Shown here: piece after piece, positions 1 to 9,877 of the stretch
Position numbering within the stretch: the stretch's first letter is position 1
How the letters are laid out: every line of letters starts with the position of its first letter
Origin: Flavobacterium psychrophilum
GTDB lineage: Bacteria > Bacteroidota > Bacteroidia > Flavobacteriales > Flavobacteriaceae
Direction: 5' to 3'
NCBI GenBank assembly: GCA_945874225.1
Contig: CAMCFT010000014.1
Coordinates: 1-64,000, forward strand
Length of the DNA: 64,000 bases
Program-made: the position numbers and the translations under genes
The notes under the pieces: model-generated
The model's database searches: none
What the model was told of the DNA's origin: nothing
Seen by the model: the letters and a program-made list of their open reading frames with translations, nothing else

Positions 1-225
1 ATGAGTATTTCACCAGAAGAATTAAAAATTCAATTGCACGAAAAAATATACCGATTGATTCAATATAAATTTGCCGAATATCTGAATTTACTTTACATCA
101 TTGACGTTTCTGAAGATCAAATAAAAAAACTAGATGGTTCTGATTTAGTGACTTTAGCAGAAAATGTTGCTTTTTTGATTTTGAAACGAGAATGGCAAAA
201 AGTGTGGTTCAGGAATAAGTATTGA
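1..225 (+). CDS. small conserved-looking hypothetical protein
   Basis: A 74-residue protein whose ATG is the very first base of the window, so an upstream in-frame extension cannot be excluded. It has no signal peptide or membrane segment. It looks like a soluble, mostly helical protein with mixed charge and a basic C-terminus. I do not recognise the family and assign no function. Its stop at 223-225 is followed by a 95-nt gap before the GH16 gene, so the two need not be co-transcribed. Confidence 0.6.
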   Translation: MSISPEELKIQLHEKIYRLIQYKFAEYLNLLYIIDVSEDQIKKLDGSDLVTLAENVAFLILKREWQKVWFRNKY

Positions 226-320
226 TTCTGCAAAAAGTAATTGTAAAGCTATTTTACTAATAGTTTTCATTAGATATTGAAATAAAGGCTATTTTCGTAA
301 AATAAATAAAGATTATTAAA

Positions 321-1928
321 ATGAAGAAATTAGTATTAAGTTCCATTTTTATATTGGTAACTTTTCTGGTGAGCGGTCAAGCAATTGAAGATAATTTTGA
401 AGGGACTGGAAATATTACGACTTGGTTCGGAGATGACTGTGGTTTAGAACAGCCTTTTTCTAATCCCTATCAATCAGGGATCAACTCATCTGCCAAGGTT
501 TTAAAATACAATGATATAGGCGGACAATATGCAAATGTTCGGTTTGATGCGTTTACAAATTTCAATTTATCTGCAAATTACACCTTTACAATAAAAATAT
601 ATGTTCCTTCAAGTGGAATAATCGGAAGCCAACCGCTTCAAATTTCTTTAAAACTACAAAACAGATTTTTAGGTGCTCCTTGGTCTACTCAAAGTGAGAT
701 TATCAAGCCTATTGTAGTAGATCAGTGGCAGGAAGTGACTTTTAATTTTGCAAATGACCCCTATGTAAATTTTGATCCTACTTCTCCTCCTCCAATAAAC
801 AGAGCAGATTTTAATAGAGTTGTGTTACAAGTTAATGGCGAAAATAATAGCAGTAATGTGTTAGCATTTATTGATGATTTTTATTACTTAGGAGCAGCTT
901 TACCTCCTCCAGTTATATTTGACCAATTAGTTTGGTCGGATGAGTTTGATACAAATGGAGCTGTTGATGCCACAAAATGGTTTCATCAAACACAACTCCC
1001 AGCGGGCGGAAATTGGTATAATGGAGAAGTTCAACATTACACTAACCGAACTGATAATTCTGTTGTTAACAATGGGTTTTTAAATATCATTGCCAAAAAA
1101 GAGACTTTTCAAGACCAAGGCATTACTAAATCATATACATCTGCCCGGTTAAATTCAAAGTTTGCTTTTAAATACGGCCGAGTTGAGGTAAGAGCAAAAT
1201 TACCTTCAGGAGTAGGAACATGGCCTGCAATTTGGGCACTTGGAAAAAACGTTAATGAAGATGGCGGGTATTGGGATTTACAAGGATTCGGCACAGCCAG
1301 TTGGCCTGAATGCGGCGAGATTGATATTATGGAACATTGGGGAAGCAATCAAAATTATGTTCAAAGCGCCATGCATACACCCTCAAGTTATGGAGGAACT
1401 TTCAACTTAGGTGGCCAGACCATTGCAACTGCTTCATCAGAATACCATATTTATTCGCTAGATTGGTATATAGACAAAATGGTATTTAGCGTGGACGGTA
1501 AAGTACATTATATCTATCAACCGGGAACTTTAGATACCGATACTTGGCCATTTGACAAAGAGCAATACCTGCTTTTGAATATTGCAATCCAATCTAGTAT
1601 TTATCAAAGTTTTACACAAGCTTCGATGGATGTTGATTATGTACGTGTTTATCAAGAAAAGACATTGTCCACAAATGATAATGTCTCAATTAAGGAATCC
1701 ATTCAATACAGTCCAAATCCAGTCAAAGATATTTTGACTGTGAATATTCCATCAAATTTTTCAGGGGCTAAAGTTTCTCTATTTTCTTTGCTAGGGCAAA
1801 AAATCGCCACTTTTAATCCAAAAGGTCCGACCTTAATCATTGATACTTCAAGTTACAAATCTGGAATTTACCTGATGCAATTTTTGAATAACAATCAAAG
1901 TGTTTGTTTTAAAATCATTAAAGAATAA
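321..1928 (+). CDS. secreted GH16 beta-glucanase (laminarinase/lichenase type) with T9SS tail
   Basis: A 535-residue endo-beta-glucanase that should act outside the cell. Residues 1-20 are a signal peptide. About 22-195 form a beta-sandwich of carbohydrate-binding-module type, and about 203-445 are the GH16 catalytic domain. The motif GEIDIMEHW places the nucleophile at E333, the assisting acid at D335 and the acid/base at E338. Residues about 462-535 resemble a type A sorting domain of type IX secretion (YSPNPVKD at its start, GIYLMQF near its end), so export across the outer membrane is inferred. Laminarin or mixed-linkage glucan is the likely substrate, but sequence alone cannot separate them. 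The gene stands alone, about 20 kb from the SusCD locus, and may feed it. Confidence 0.9.
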   Translation: MKKLVLSSIFILVTFLVSGQAIEDNFEGTGNITTWFGDDCGLEQPFSNPYQSGINSSAKVLKYNDIGGQYANVRFDAFTNFNLSANYTFTIKIYVPSSGIIGSQPLQISLKLQNRFLGAPWSTQSEIIKPIVVDQWQEVTFNFANDPYVNFDPTSPPPINRADFNRVVLQVNGENNSSNVLAFIDDFYYLGAALPPPVIFDQLVWSDEFDTNGAVDATKWFHQTQLPAGGNWYNGEVQHYTNRTDNSVVNNGFLNIIAKKETFQDQGITKSYTSARLNSKFAFKYGRVEVRAKLPSGVGTWPAIWALGKNVNEDGGYWDLQGFGTASWPECGEIDIMEHWGSNQNYVQSAMHTPSSYGGTFNLGGQTIATASSEYHIYSLDWYIDKMVFSVDGKVHYIYQPGTLDTDTWPFDKEQYLLLNIAIQSSIYQSFTQASMDVDYVRVYQEKTLSTNDNVSIKESIQYSPNPVKDILTVNIPSNFSGAKVSLFSLLGQKIATFNPKGPTLIIDTSSYKSGIYLMQFLNNNQSVCFKIIKE

Positions 1929-1974
1929 TGAATATCAATTGATAAAAAAAGGGTAGTTCACAAATAAATAGTAG

Positions 1975-3306
1975 TTACTCCAACTCCTTTTTTAAAATCA
2001 CTTTATTCCATAATTCATTTCCGTTGATGTCAAATAAAGTAAGTTTCATTTGCCTGTTTTCTTTGTTTCCGGAAAATGAAATTATCCCAAAATTATTTTG
2101 AACAAAGGCACTGCCCTGAACTTTATATTTGTTGTCTTCCTTCAGCGCTTTATCAGAAGTAACTCCGGCGGTAAATGGCGAAACAGTCCAATCATAAATA
2201 GGATAATTGCCTTCACGAGGCAACATAGACATTTCGGCAAAATGGCGATCTCCAGTTAAGAACAAAACACCTTTTATTTTATTGTCTGAAATCTCTTTAA
2301 GAAGTTTTTCTTTTTCTTCTGGGTAATGTCCATAATTTTCGGAGTCTGGTACGGTATTTAGGACTTGTCCGCCTATCACGATTATTTTAAAACTAGCTAT
2401 TGAAGAACTCAAAGCGTCAATAAGCCATTCAAATTGCGATGCACCCAACATTGTTTTAGCACCTGTAATTCGGTCTTGTGGAGATCTGAAAAACCGATCA
2501 TCAATCAAGAAAAACTGAGCGTCACCCCAATTAAAGGTAGAGAAAGCACCTTCGTTTTGCTCCGGAGTTATTCCATAACTTTTATTGGCCCAGAAATCTC
2601 TAAATGCTTTTTGAGTCAGGTTTTTATTATAGAAACTACGGTCGCTGTCATTTGGGCCAAAATCGTGGTCATCCCAAATAGCAAAATTTTGAGTTTTTGC
2701 TAGCAAAGGTTGTATTTCCTTTATGGATCTGGAGTGGGTATTGCGATGATAAATTCCTGTTTTACTATCCCAATCTGCTTCTCTCAAATAAGTATTGTCG
2801 CCGCCCCAAATCATTATGTCAGGATTTTTCTTGGTGATGTTTTCAAAAATGTTATATCCACTTCCATACGGTTTTCCCGGTCGGTCCAATGCTGTTTCAT
2901 TGATGTACATACAACTACCGAAAGCAACTGTAAAATCGGGTGCATCTTCTCTCCATTGCCATAATTTCTTAGAAGAAAAGGAAGTTTCATAAGGCAAAAC
3001 CACCTTTTTATTATTTATAAAAACGGTGTATTTGTATTTTTTTCCAGGTTCCAGTTGGTCTAAAATGATATGATAAGTATAACCAACTTCTTTAGAGGAA
3101 TTATAATTATCAGAGGAGAATACTTTAGTGGGATTGTCTAATGCAAAATATTCAATTTTTACAGTAACATTTTCTTTGGCTTGAAGCCAAATTACAGCTT
3201 CTTTCATCTCGCAGTAGCCCACCATTGGACCAGATTGCAAAAGGGTGTTTTGAGAAAATCCATAACTCAAAAACAGAAGGAAAAACAATTGTAGACTCTT
3301 TTTCAT
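1975..3306 (-). CDS. PhoD-like metallophosphatase (alkaline phosphatase D family)
   Basis: A 443-residue secreted phosphoesterase with an N-terminal signal peptide ending near SYGFSQ. After a short N-terminal beta domain come the metallophosphatase motifs in order: FGSCMYIN, WGGDNTY, WDDHDFGPND and LTGDRHFAEMS. The Asp, Asn and His residues in these blocks are the family's metal ligands. It lacks the C-terminal extensions of long PhoD proteins. The likely role is phosphate release from phosphodiesters or monoesters in the periplasm or outside the cell. The start codon lies 3 nt from the stop of the upstream barrel gene, so the two probably share an operon. Exact substrate unknown. Confidence 0.85.
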   Translation of the reverse strand: MKKSLQLFFLLFLSYGFSQNTLLQSGPMVGYCEMKEAVIWLQAKENVTVKIEYFALDNPTKVFSSDNYNSSKEVGYTYHIILDQLEPGKKYKYTVFINNKKVVLPYETSFSSKKLWQWREDAPDFTVAFGSCMYINETALDRPGKPYGSGYNIFENITKKNPDIMIWGGDNTYLREADWDSKTGIYHRNTHSRSIKEIQPLLAKTQNFAIWDDHDFGPNDSDRSFYNKNLTQKAFRDFWANKSYGITPEQNEGAFSTFNWGDAQFFLIDDRFFRSPQDRITGAKTMLGASQFEWLIDALSSSIASFKIIVIGGQVLNTVPDSENYGHYPEEKEKLLKEISDNKIKGVLFLTGDRHFAEMSMLPREGNYPIYDWTVSPFTAGVTSDKALKEDNKYKVQGSAFVQNNFGIISFSGNKENRQMKLTLFDINGNELWNKVILKKELE

Positions 3307-3309
3307 AAT

Positions 3310-3855
3310 TTAAAAATAAACTCTCATAAACGGCATAAACGGGTCGCTGTAATAGCCGTTATTATTATCAAATAACACATCATACCGAACTCCAATGGTT
3401 ACATTTCCGGTTCGATAACCAGCACCAAGATAAAGTGCAGTATTCCAAATAGTATCGGGTGAAATGCTTCCGAAATGATAATCTGTATTTACATTGATTT
3501 CTTCTAACTCTACTGAAAGTTGAACTTCTGGAATGGGATTTACAAGGCCTATTAAACTTGCTCCATAAAGCGTAGAAGAATAATCGTTTTTGGCAGAAAT
3601 ATAGCCAAACTGCAATGCAGTACCTACAGAAACGATTTGGTTAATATTATAAATGGCGCTGGGAGCAATAGTAATATCGGTATAACCAGATCCAATACTC
3701 AATCCTATTCCGCCTCCAAATTGCACATTTCTCCAGAAATTATTTGGAGATTGTAGTCCATTTGTTGGACCTTGTGCGAATAAAGCAAAAGAAAATAATA
3801 AGGTTATAACTCCCAAAATTGATTTGGTAACAACTTTCAAGTTACTCTTTTTCAT
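3310..3855 (-). CDS. small outer-membrane beta-barrel-like protein
   Basis: A 181-residue protein with a signal peptide (hydrophobic run ending FALFAQ). The rest alternates polar and hydrophobic residues with Gly and aromatics, and ends in FMRVYF, a pattern expected of an outer-membrane beta-barrel with a terminal Phe. I do not recognise a named family. It is the first gene of a two-gene unit with the PhoD-like phosphatase, 3 nt downstream, and diverges from sucA across a 206-nt gap. A structural or receptor role beside the phosphatase is possible but unproven. Confidence 0.7.
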   Translation of the reverse strand: MKKSNLKVVTKSILGVITLLFSFALFAQGPTNGLQSPNNFWRNVQFGGGIGLSIGSGYTDITIAPSAIYNINQIVSVGTALQFGYISAKNDYSSTLYGASLIGLVNPIPEVQLSVELEEINVNTDYHFGSISPDTIWNTALYLGAGYRTGNVTIGVRYDVLFDNNNGYYSDPFMPFMRVYF

Positions 3856-4015
3856 ATGAAGTTTTTATTTGTTTTTTAAAGGAATATGTAATTCGCATAC
3901 CATCATCGGTGCTAAGGACTTAATTTTTGTTGTGCTCATTTCATAAGTATTTAGGTTTTTAACAATTTAAGGCATAAATGTATTTAAAAAGAATTATAAA
4001 CTTATTGTATTATTG

Positions 4016-4023
4016 TACTTTTG
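4016..4023 (+). promoter_or_regulatory. candidate -7 element of sucA promoter
   Basis: TACTTTTG matches the Bacteroidota housekeeping -7 consensus TAnnTTTG and lies 38 nt before the sucA ATG. A convincing -33 TTG at the usual distance was not seen, so this rests on the -7 match and position alone. Confidence 0.4.
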
Positions 4024-4061
4024 CCAGACTATTTTAACAAAAAAGCAGATTTTATACAATT

Positions 4062-6836
4062 ATGGATAGGTTTTCATTCTTAAATGCGGCACATGCCGAA
4101 TTTTTCGCACAATTATACGATCAATATTTAGAAAATCCAGATAGCGTAGAGCCAAGTTGGAGAGGTTTTTTTCAAGGTTTCGATTTTGGAATGTCAACCT
4201 ATAATGGAGAAAATTCAGTAACCAAAACAGAAAATGGTACTTCTGGAAGTCTTGAAGGCAATTCTGCTTCTGAGAAACTTCAGAAAGAGTTCAATGTTAT
4301 CAAATTAATTGATGCCTATAGAAATCGGGGGCATTTGTTTACCAAAACGAATCCGGTTCACAAAAGAAGAACGTATACTCCAACATTGGATATTGAAAAT
4401 TTTGGACTTTCAAAAGCAGATTTATCAACTGTTTTTGATGCTGCCAAGGTCATCAAAATTGCACCTTGCAGTTTGGCAGACATATTAGCGCATTTGGATA
4501 AAATTTACTGTCAATCCATTGGGGTTGAATATATGTACATCCGGAATCCAAATGATATTCAATGGATTCAAAATAAAATCGGGCATAACGATAATCACCC
4601 TGATTTTTCTCATGACCAAAAAAGAGCAATTCTCAACAAATTAAACCAAGCAGTTTCATTTGAGAATTTCTTGCATACCAAATATGTTGGACAAAAACGG
4701 TTCTCACTCGAAGGAGGAGAATCAATTATTCCTGCTATTGATTCATTGATTGAAATGGCAGCCGAAAAAGGGATTGAACAATTTGTAATGGGAATGGCAC
4801 ATCGTGGCCGTTTGAACGTATTGGCAAACATATTCGGGAAATCAACTCAGGATATTTTTGGAGAATTTGAGGGCAAAGATTACGATCAGGATCAATTTGA
4901 CGGCGATGTAAAATACCATTTGGGACTTACTGCCCAAAAAACAACAAAATCAGGAAAAACCATTAATATAAATCTTGCTCCAAATCCTTCGCATCTTGAA
5001 ACCGTTGGAGCAGTTATTGAAGGAATTACCAGAGCCAAACAAGATAAATATTTCCCGGATGATTTTTCTAAAGTATTGCCCATTGCCGTTCACGGTGATG
5101 CAGCGATTTCGGGTCAGGGAATCTTATATGAATTGGTGCAAATGGCCCAACTAGATGGTTATAAAACCGGCGGAACAATACATATTGTAATCAATAATCA
5201 GGTTGGTTTTACCACTAATTACCTTGACGGACGTTCTTCGACGTATTGTACAGATGTTGCCAAAGTAACACTTTCGCCTGTATTGCACGTCAATGCTGAT
5301 GATGCCGAAGCTGTGGTACACGTGATGTCATTTGCGTTGGATTTCAGAATGCATTTTGGACGTGATGTTTTTATCGATTTGTTGGGTTATAGAAAATATG
5401 GTCATAATGAAGGAGACGAACCCCGTTTTACACAACCTTTATTGTATAAAATTATTGCAAAACATAAAAATCCAAGAGATATTTATGCTGAAAAATTATT
5501 GGCTGAAGGAGTTATTGATGCTGATTATGTAAAAGGGTTGGAGGTTGAATACAAATCGAATTTGGAAATAAATCTTGAAGAATCCCGTAAAAAAGAATTG
5601 ACAATAATTACTCCATTTATGCAAAATGAATGGAAAGGTTTTACCAAAGCCGGAGTTGCTCAAATGTTCAAAAAAGTAGATACTTCTTATTCAAAAGAAG
5701 GACTTACGGCTGTTGCCAATGCCGTTTGTAATTTGCCAAAGGACAAAAAATTTATCAGTAAAATCCAAAAATTAATAAACGACAGAAAAACAATGTTTTT
5801 CGAAACCAACAAGTTAGATTGGGCAATGGCTGAACACTTGGCTTATGGATCATTGCTGCAAGAAGGGTATGACGTTCGTATATCAGGACAAGACGTTGAG
5901 CGTGGAACTTTTTCGCATCGTCACGCCGTTGTGAAAGTCGAAGATTCAGAAGAAGAAGTAGTTTTGATCAATAATTTAGAAGGCAAAAAAGGAAAATTCA
6001 GTATTTACAATTCTCTTTTATCAGAATATGGTGTTTTAGGATTTGACTACGGTTATGCATTGGCAAACCCAAATGCCTTGACGATTTGGGAAGCACAATT
6101 TGGCGATTTCAGCAATGGAGCCCAAATTATGATTGACCAATATATTTCTTGTGGAGAAGACAAATGGAACAATCAAAACGGAATCGTTTTATTGTTGCCT
6201 CACGGTTATGAAGGCCAAGGAGCAGAACATTCTTCAGGAAGAATGGAGCGCTATTTACAACTTTGTGCCAGACAAAATATGATTGTTGCCGATTGTACAA
6301 CGCCAGCAAATTTCTTTCACTTGTTGAGAAAACAAATGAAAACTAAATACCGTAAACCGCTTATTGTGTTTACACCTAAGAGTTTGCTTCGTGATCCAAG
6401 AGTCGTTTCCGGAATAGAAGAATTTACTTCGGGTACTTTTCAGGAAACTATTGATGATGAAACCGTGAATAAAAACGAGGTAAAAACCCTGGTTTTCTGC
6501 ACAGGAAAATTCTATTATGACATCACTGCCGAAAGAGAAATCAACGGTCGCAAAGATGTTGCAGTAGTAAGAATTGAGCAATTATTTCCGTTACCAACAT
6601 TACAATTAAAAGAAATAATTGCGAGATATCCCAATGCAGATGATTATGTTTGGGCACAGGAAGAGCCGAAAAATATGGGTGCATATAGCTATATGTTGAT
6701 GACTATTACGACCGTAAAATTCAGATTGGCATCGTTAAGAGCATCTGCTGCTGCTGCATCAGGAAGTTATACCAGATCAAAACGCCGTCACGCGGAAGCG
6801 TTGAAATTTGTTTTTGACAAGAATATAACAAGATAA
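4062..6836 (+). CDS. sucA: 2-oxoglutarate dehydrogenase E1 component
   Basis: The 924-residue thiamine-diphosphate E1 subunit of the 2-oxoglutarate dehydrogenase complex, which decarboxylates 2-oxoglutarate and passes the succinyl group to the lipoyl E2. The N-terminus (DRFSFLNAAHAEFFAQLYDQY) is the family's E2-binding start. Typical blocks follow: GMAHRGRLNVL with H247, HGDAAISGQG from H344, NNQVGFTT from N378 and the C-terminal transketolase-like half. Length is normal for the family. sucB follows after 74 nt, so the pair is probably one operon. The start is fixed by the conserved N-terminus. Confidence 0.97.
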   Translation: MDRFSFLNAAHAEFFAQLYDQYLENPDSVEPSWRGFFQGFDFGMSTYNGENSVTKTENGTSGSLEGNSASEKLQKEFNVIKLIDAYRNRGHLFTKTNPVHKRRTYTPTLDIENFGLSKADLSTVFDAAKVIKIAPCSLADILAHLDKIYCQSIGVEYMYIRNPNDIQWIQNKIGHNDNHPDFSHDQKRAILNKLNQAVSFENFLHTKYVGQKRFSLEGGESIIPAIDSLIEMAAEKGIEQFVMGMAHRGRLNVLANIFGKSTQDIFGEFEGKDYDQDQFDGDVKYHLGLTAQKTTKSGKTININLAPNPSHLETVGAVIEGITRAKQDKYFPDDFSKVLPIAVHGDAAISGQGILYELVQMAQLDGYKTGGTIHIVINNQVGFTTNYLDGRSSTYCTDVAKVTLSPVLHVNADDAEAVVHVMSFALDFRMHFGRDVFIDLLGYRKYGHNEGDEPRFTQPLLYKIIAKHKNPRDIYAEKLLAEGVIDADYVKGLEVEYKSNLEINLEESRKKELTIITPFMQNEWKGFTKAGVAQMFKKVDTSYSKEGLTAVANAVCNLPKDKKFISKIQKLINDRKTMFFETNKLDWAMAEHLAYGSLLQEGYDVRISGQDVERGTFSHRHAVVKVEDSEEEVVLINNLEGKKGKFSIYNSLLSEYGVLGFDYGYALANPNALTIWEAQFGDFSNGAQIMIDQYISCGEDKWNNQNGIVLLLPHGYEGQGAEHSSGRMERYLQLCARQNMIVADCTTPANFFHLLRKQMKTKYRKPLIVFTPKSLLRDPRVVSGIEEFTSGTFQETIDDETVNKNEVKTLVFCTGKFYYDITAEREINGRKDVAVVRIEQLFPLPTLQLKEIIARYPNADDYVWAQEEPKNMGAYSYMLMTITTVKFRLASLRASAAAASGSYTRSKRRHAEALKFVFDKNITR

Positions 6837-6910
6837 TAAAATTTGTTTCGGGTTAATGTTATCCAACTTGAAACTTTAATAATTTAAATTCATAATTAAA
6901 ATAATATACA

Positions 6911-8140
6911 ATGATTTTAGAAATGAAAGTCCCATCACCTGGGGAATCCATCAAAGAAGTTGAAATTGCAACTTGGTTAGTAAAAAATGGCGATTATGTA
7001 GAAAAAGATCAAGCCATAGCCGAGGTTGATTCAGACAAAGCAACATTAGAATTGCCAGCAGAAGCCAGCGGAATAATTACTCTAAAGGCCGAAGAAGGTG
7101 ATGCAGTTGCCGTAGGGTCTATAGTTTGCTTAATTGATACTGAAGGCCAAAAACCATCAAGTTCAGAGCCAGTTGTCGAAGTAAAAAAAGAAGAAGCAAA
7201 ACCTGTTGAAGCAAAAAAAGAAGAAGTCAAAGTAGCAGCTCCTGTAGCTCCAGTTTCTTATGCTTCAGGGGCGCCATCTCCAGCAGCAAGAAAAATATTG
7301 GACGAAAAAAATATCCAACCTTCTGATATTATAGGAACAGGAAAAGACGGAAGAATTACCAAAGATGACGCAGTAAATGCAACTCCATCAATGGGAACTC
7401 CTACTGGCGGAAGCCGTGGTTCTGAGCGCACAAAATTATCTATGTTACGTCGCAAAGTTGCAGAAAGATTGGTTGCTGCCAAAAATGAAACAGCCATGTT
7501 GACTACTTTCAACGAAGTAAATATGACACCGATTAACTTATTGCGTAATGAATACAAAGATGCCTTCAAAGCAAAACACGGTGGAATTGGTTTAGGATAT
7601 ATGTCGTTTTTCACGAAAGCGGTAACCAGAGCTTTAGCTTTATATCCGGACGTGAACTCAATGATGGATGGTGATTATAAAATCGCTTTTGATTTCTGCG
7701 ATATTTCAATTGCCGTTTCCGGACCAAAAGGACTTATGGTTCCTGTAGTTCGCAATGCCGAAAACTTGACTTTCCGTGGAATTGAATCCGACATTAAAAG
7801 ATTAGCGATAAAAGCACGTGACGGACAAATCACCGTTGATGATATGACTGGAGGAACATTTACAATCACAAATGGAGGTGTTTTTGGAAGTATGTTGTCT
7901 ACTCCAATTATCAACCCGCCACAATCAGGAATTCTTGGAATGCACAACATTATCGAGCGCCCAATTGCCGTAAATGGTAAAGTAGAAATTCACCCAATGA
8001 TGTATGTGGCACTTTCTTATGACCACAGAATTATTGATGGTCGTGAGTCTGTTGGTTTCTTAGTTGCCGTGAAAGAGGCTTTGGAAAACCCACTAGAATT
8101 ACTGTGCGATAATAATCCGAAAAAAGCTTTCGAATTGTAG
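6911..8140 (+). CDS. sucB: dihydrolipoyllysine succinyltransferase (E2 of 2-oxoglutarate dehydrogenase)
   Basis: A 409-residue E2 subunit that carries the lipoyl arm and transfers succinyl groups to CoA. One lipoyl domain occupies residues 1-80, with the lipoylated lysine K43 in [11 protein letters not shown]. An Ala/Pro/Lys-rich linker follows, then the peripheral subunit-binding domain at about 117-156 and the catalytic domain with [11 protein letters not shown] (H372 and D376 catalytic). A single lipoyl domain and the position after sucA favour the succinyl over the acetyl enzyme. A strong hairpin terminator follows at 8163-8198. Confidence 0.96.
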   Translation: MILEMKVPSPGESIKEVEIATWLVKNGDYVEKDQAIAEVDSDKATLELPAEASGIITLKAEEGDAVAVGSIVCLIDTEGQKPSSSEPVVEVKKEEAKPVEAKKEEVKVAAPVAPVSYASGAPSPAARKILDEKNIQPSDIIGTGKDGRITKDDAVNATPSMGTPTGGSRGSERTKLSMLRRKVAERLVAAKNETAMLTTFNEVNMTPINLLRNEYKDAFKAKHGGIGLGYMSFFTKAVTRALALYPDVNSMMDGDYKIAFDFCDISIAVSGPKGLMVPVVRNAENLTFRGIESDIKRLAIKARDGQITVDDMTGGTFTITNGGVFGSMLSTPIINPPQSGILGMHNIIERPIAVNGKVEIHPMMYVALSYDHRIIDGRESVGFLVAVKEALENPLELLCDNNPKKAFEL

Positions 8141-8162
8141 TATTATCAAATTCATAAATAGC

Positions 8163-8198
8163 AAAAATCCGTTTAGTTTTATTTCTAAACGGATTTTT
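8163..8198 (+). terminator. intrinsic terminator after sucAB
   Basis: A perfect 14-bp stem (8163-8176 with 8185-8198) and an 8-nt loop, ending in a run of T. It lies 23 nt after the sucB stop and ends the sucAB unit. Confidence 0.85.
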
Positions 8199-8229
8199 TG
8201 TTTATTTGTCTTACTAACCAATACTATTT

Positions 8230-9465
8230 ATGGCATCAAATAAAAAGCAAGCTGCAGTCAGCTTTATCTTCATCACAATGTTAATCGATATTACGGGTTG
8301 GGGAATAATAATTCCAGTTATACCAAAATTAATTAAAGAACTAATAGATGGCGATGTTAGCGAAGCAGCAAAATATGGTGGTTGGTTGACATTTGCTTAT
8401 GCAATAACCCAATTTATGTTTGCGCCTTTAATTGGTAATTTGAGTGATAGATTTGGGCGAAGACCCATAATCTTAATTTCACTTTTTGCTTTTTCATTGG
8501 ATTATATATTATTGGCCTTTGCTCCAACTATTACCTGGCTATTTATAGGAAGAATAATTGCAGGATTAACAGGTGCAAGTATTTCTACCGCTACAGCATA
8601 TATAGCTGATGTGAGTACGCCAGAGAATAGAGCCAAAAACTTCGGTATGATTGGCGTGGCTTTTGGGCTAGGATTTATAATTGGACCCGTTTTAGGAGGT
8701 GTTTTGGGGCATTACGGATCTAGGATTCCGTTTTATGCGGCCGCTGTTTTATGCTTGCTGAATTTCTTGTACGGTTATTTTATTTTACCCGAATCATTAT
8801 CAAAAGAAAATAGAAGACCCATTAATTTAAAAAGAGCCAATCCAATTGGTGCCTTTTTGAATTTAAAAAAATACCCGTCACTATATGGATTATTGATTGC
8901 TTTGTTTTTGATTTATGTTGCATCACATGCGGTAGAAAGCAACTGGAGTTATTTTACGATGTACAAATTTAGTTGGGACGAAAAAATGGTCGGAATTTCG
9001 TTGGGAGTTGTTGGGGTTTTAGTAAGTCTTGTTCAAGGAGGATTGATACGATGGACTAGTCGAAAACTAGGAAATGAAAAAAGTATTTATGTTGGAATGG
9101 TATTGTATACTATTGGGATGTTTTTGTTTGCCTTTGCTTCAGAAAGCTGGATGATGTTTCTCTTTTTGATTCCGTATTGTCTTGCAGGAATTGCTGGTCC
9201 ATCATTGCGAGCTATTATTTCAAATCATGTTTTGCCATCAGAACAAGGCGAAATTCAAGGAACAATTGCGAGTTTGATTAGTGCCGCAACCATTGTTGGG
9301 CCACCAGTAATGTCGAGTCTTTTTTATTATTTTACTCATAAAGGCTCCCCATTTGAATTTGCAGGAATGCCATTTATTCTTGGTGGTTTATTGATGATGA
9401 TTAGTGGTATTGTTTCTTATTTTTCGTTGAAAAAGTATGCTACTGTAAGTACAAACAATGATTGA
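8230..9465 (+). CDS. MFS drug/metabolite exporter of the TetA-like family
   Basis: A 411-residue inner-membrane protein with about 12 membrane segments. The MFS motif A is present in the TM2-TM3 loop as GNLSDRFGRRPIIL, and the N-terminal segment contains the WGIIIPVIPKLI pattern of the tetracycline/multidrug proton antiporters. It should export a small hydrophobic compound in exchange for protons; the substrate cannot be read from the sequence, and in Bacteroidota such genes are common without conferring resistance. The gene is preceded by the sucAB terminator. Its 3' end overlaps the convergent retropepsin gene by 26 nt. Confidence 0.85.
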   Translation: MASNKKQAAVSFIFITMLIDITGWGIIIPVIPKLIKELIDGDVSEAAKYGGWLTFAYAITQFMFAPLIGNLSDRFGRRPIILISLFAFSLDYILLAFAPTITWLFIGRIIAGLTGASISTATAYIADVSTPENRAKNFGMIGVAFGLGFIIGPVLGGVLGHYGSRIPFYAAAVLCLLNFLYGYFILPESLSKENRRPINLKRANPIGAFLNLKKYPSLYGLLIALFLIYVASHAVESNWSYFTMYKFSWDEKMVGISLGVVGVLVSLVQGGLIRWTSRKLGNEKSIYVGMVLYTIGMFLFAFASESWMMFLFLIPYCLAGIAGPSLRAIISNHVLPSEQGEIQGTIASLISAATIVGPPVMSSLFYYFTHKGSPFEFAGMPFILGGLLMMISGIVSYFSLKKYATVSTNND

Positions 9466-9877
9466 AATAATCAATAATTCCCTTGCCTTTCATTAGAATA
9501 TCAGCGCCAATAATACCGTGAACGGGTTTTGCTTTGTGTTGAATAAGCACCTCGTTTACGTGGGATAAATCAAAAATCACGAGGTCAAAACCAGTATGTT
9601 TCCAAGTGCCCAATTGAAGTTTGTTTCCAATAGCAATTTGTGTAAACATTCCCGTTGCGCCAGCACCCGAAGCTTGTGTCTTTGATTTTTTTGCTTCCAA
9701 TAAAAACAACTCAATAGTTTCAAAACCCACGCAACTGGAACTTGCCCCAGTATCGAGAATAAAATTTCCCTTAACTCCATTAATGCTCGCTTTTATCAGC
9801 AAATGTTGTGTTTTCGAAACTTTAAATTTTATTTTCTTGTAGTTTTCTTTTTTGAGTATATCGGGAAGGGTTTTCAT
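9440..9877 (-). CDS. retropepsin-like aspartic protease, translationally coupled to CHAT gene
   Basis: A 145-residue single-domain protein. The catalytic aspartate motif of clan AA peptidases is clear: FILDTGASSSCV with D42. The later hydrophobic-Gly block GIIGADIL is the family's second landmark. No signal peptide is obvious, so it may be cytoplasmic or associate with its partner at the membrane. One domain implies it works as a dimer, as retropepsins do. Its ATG overlaps the TGA of the upstream CHAT gene (ATGA at 9877-9874), so the two are very likely translated together. The 3' end overlaps the convergent MFS gene by 26 nt. Target unknown. Confidence 0.85.
   Translation of the reverse strand: MKTLPDILKKENYKKIKFKVSKTQHLLIKASINGVKGNFILDTGASSSCVGFETIELFLLEAKKSKTQASGAGATGMFTQIAIGNKLQLGTWKHTGFDLVIFDLSHVNEVLIQHKAKPVHGIIGADILMKGKGIIDYFNHCLYLQ

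Noticed and set aside
6255-6581. 108-codon antisense frame in sucA
   Set aside because: It lies opposite a strongly conserved coding region, has no start context and its composition is that of an antisense shadow.
8230-9465. True tetracycline resistance gene
   Set aside because: TetA-like MFS proteins are common housekeeping exporters in this phylum, and no mobile element or repressor gene adjoins it.
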